Assembly (NCBI GenBank): GCA_902766115.1 | Contig: CACXCL010000030.1 | Location: 1-5,298, forward strand | DNA from: an uncultured Ruminococcus sp. | GTDB taxonomy: Bacteria > Bacillota > Clostridia > Oscillospirales > CAG-272 | Length of the DNA: 5,298 bases | Direction: 5' to 3' | In this document: positions 4,234 to 5,298 of the stretch, piece after piece | How the letters are laid out: every line of letters starts with the position of its first letter | How positions within the stretch are numbered: the first letter of the stretch is position 1 | Notes under the pieces: model-generated | What the model saw: the letters and a program-made list of their open reading frames with translations, nothing else | Database searches by the model: none | Told to the model about the DNA's origin: nothing | Made by a program: the position numbers and the translations under genes

Positions 4234-5298
4234 TTTTCTTCCCTCCCGGAGTCGTTTTCTTTCCGCCCGCTCGCCTCGGGAAGCTCAAACCAGAAGGTGC
4301 TCCCCTCGCCTTTGCGGGATCTTACGCCGAACTCTGCGCCGTGGAGGATCAGGATGTTCTTCACAATAGAAAGACCGAGACCCGTCCCCGCGCCGGTGCG
4401 GCGGTGAAATTCCTTTGATTTATAGTATCTGTCCCAGATAAGCGGAAGTTCATCCTCGGGGATGCCGTCGCCCGTGTCGGTGATCTCCACACGCACCCTG
4501 CCGTCCCGGGATATCTCACGGACAAAGATCCTTTTGTCGTCTCCCGTGTAGTTCACCGCGTTGTTAAGAAGATTGTACAGCGCCTCGGTGATACGCATCC
4601 TGTCGGCGTTGACAACTCCCCCGTCGCACTCAGCCGTAATAACGTATCCTTCCGCGCCGTATACGGCGGCGTACCGTCTGACAGCTTCTCTTACCGTTTC
4701 GCCCATATCGAACACCCCGGGTCGGAGCTTCACCGCGCCGTCGGAGAGCTTCGACGACTCGAGCATATCATTCACCAGGGTGGAGAGGGTCTTCGTCTCA
4801 TCCATGATGGTCTGCACGTTCTCTTGTGTCATCTCGCCGGGTATGTCGCGCATGATCTCCGCGTAGCCCGAAATGACCGTCAGGGGCGTCCGCAGATCGT
4901 GGGACACATTGGCGATGAGATCGCGCCTCATCCTGTCCGTCTGCCCCATCTCATGCGCCGCCAGATTCAGCGTGTCCGCCAGTTCGTCGGCTTCTCTGTA
5001 TCCGCCGCCTCCGAACTTCACGGAGTAATCTCCGGCGGCGAGTCTACCCGCTCCGGCGCTCATGCCGACGATAGGCTGCGAGAGCCTTCTTGAAAGGATC
5101 AGGGACAGCGCCGCCGCGGCGATGATGACAAACACGGTAACGATCACGGTGATGATCCTGAGAGTCGCCGCGGTTGACGACAGAGGCCGCACGAAGGTAT
5201 TGAGAACGATAAGCGTCTCGCCGCCGTCGCGCTCCGTGAGGTAAGCGAAGATCATGCTCTCGCCGTTGTCGGCGTCCGGGGTCTTTCCTTCTCCCGGC
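4230..5298 (-). CDS. Membrane sensor histidine kinase (N-terminus cut by window edge)
   Basis: The minus-strand frame is open from the right edge (first full codon at 5297) to the TGA at 4230-4232, giving 355 visible residues; the Met at 5255 is probably internal. Numbering from that Met, residues 1-30 look like the end of an extracytoplasmic sensor domain and 33-54 form a hydrophobic membrane helix. Residues 55-80 match a HAMP linker (SRRLSQPIVGMSAGAGRLAAGDY). The HisKA domain at about 107-172 contains the phosphorylated His119 in SHDLRTPL. The HATPase domain shows the N box (LLNNAVNYT, 229-237), the G1 box (DTGDGIP, 260-266) and the G2 box (GAGTGLGLS, 288-296). It would autophosphorylate on His and pass phosphate to a response regulator, which is not in the window and is expected just beyond the right edge. 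The overall architecture fits PhoR/BaeS/ResE-like kinases; the signal is unknown. Confidence 0.93.
   Translation of the reverse strand, partial: PGEGKTPDADNGESMIFAYLTERDGGETLIVLNTFVRPLSSTAATLRIITVIVTVFVIIAAAALSLILSRRLSQPIVGMSAGAGRLAAGDYSVKFGGGGYREADELADTLNLAAHEMGQTDRMRRDLIANVSHDLRTPLTVISGYAEIMRDIPGEMTQENVQTIMDETKTLSTLVNDMLESSKLSDGAVKLRPGVFDMGETVREAVRRYAAVYGAEGYVITAECDGGVVNADRMRITEALYNLLNNAVNYTGDDKRIFVREISRDGRVRVEITDTGDGIPEDELPLIWDRYYKSKEFHRRTGAGTGLGLSIVKNILILHGAEFGVRSRKGEGSTFWFELPEASGRKENDSGREEK
4241..4247 (-). promoter_or_regulatory. Ribosome binding site of the phosphatase gene embedded in the kinase 3' end
   Basis: On the minus strand GGGAGGG ends 7 bases before the ATG at 4233. It lies within the last codons of the histidine kinase (Ser-Gly-Arg-Glu-Glu-Lys-stop). 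Its position fixes the phosphatase start and supports coupled translation. Confidence 0.75.

Noticed and set aside
5253..5255. ATG as the start of the histidine kinase
   Set aside because: The frame continues to the window edge with plausible sensor-domain sequence, no ribosome binding site precedes the ATG, and the first membrane helix expected for such a sensor would be missing.

Overview
The window looks like chromosomal DNA from a GC-rich member of the class Clostridia (Bacillota), probably an uncultured gut-type lineage related to Oscillospirales or Christensenellales. The grounds are strong AGGAGG-type ribosome binding sites, sigma-A-like promoter spacing, a clostridial-style MsrA with a GCFWC active site, an S1 protein with a long acidic Ala/Pro tail, and a core-gene GC of about 63% in the 60-base blocks I counted by hand. 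The exact taxon cannot be fixed from the sequence alone.

Layout, left to right. Bases 2-1078 (+) are the 3' part of an S1-repeat protein (ribosomal protein S1, or the S1 half of an IspH-S1 fusion). It ends in a repetitive acidic tail encoded by a 15-bp tandem repeat and is followed by a strong terminator (1092-1126). Bases 1127-1957 contain no convincing gene. They hold a run of inverted repeats (1139-1295) that includes two more terminator-like hairpins, then a G-rich region with further inverted repeats, and finally a good sigma-A-type promoter (1891-1919) close to the next gene.

Bases 1958-3004 (+) encode a cytoplasmic subtilisin-fold protein of 348 aa. Its GC is clearly lower (about 42-47% in sampled blocks). 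It keeps the catalytic His and Ser positions, but the catalytic Asp is Val and the usual oxyanion Asn is not seen. It is followed after 35 bp by msrA (3040-3549), which reduces methionine sulfoxide. No terminator lies between the two, so they are probably co-transcribed. A symmetrical hairpin at 3554-3577 separates this block from the convergent genes on the minus strand.

On the minus strand, a sensor histidine kinase (4230 to the right edge, N-terminus cut off) is translationally coupled through an ATGA overlap to a HAD-family phosphatase of the phosphoglycolate phosphatase type (3586-4233). A response regulator gene would be expected just beyond the right edge.

The most unusual content is the degenerate subtilase, in its low-GC context behind a repeat-rich gene-free stretch, and the dense cluster of palindromes downstream of the S1 gene. 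The remaining genes are ordinary housekeeping or signalling genes.
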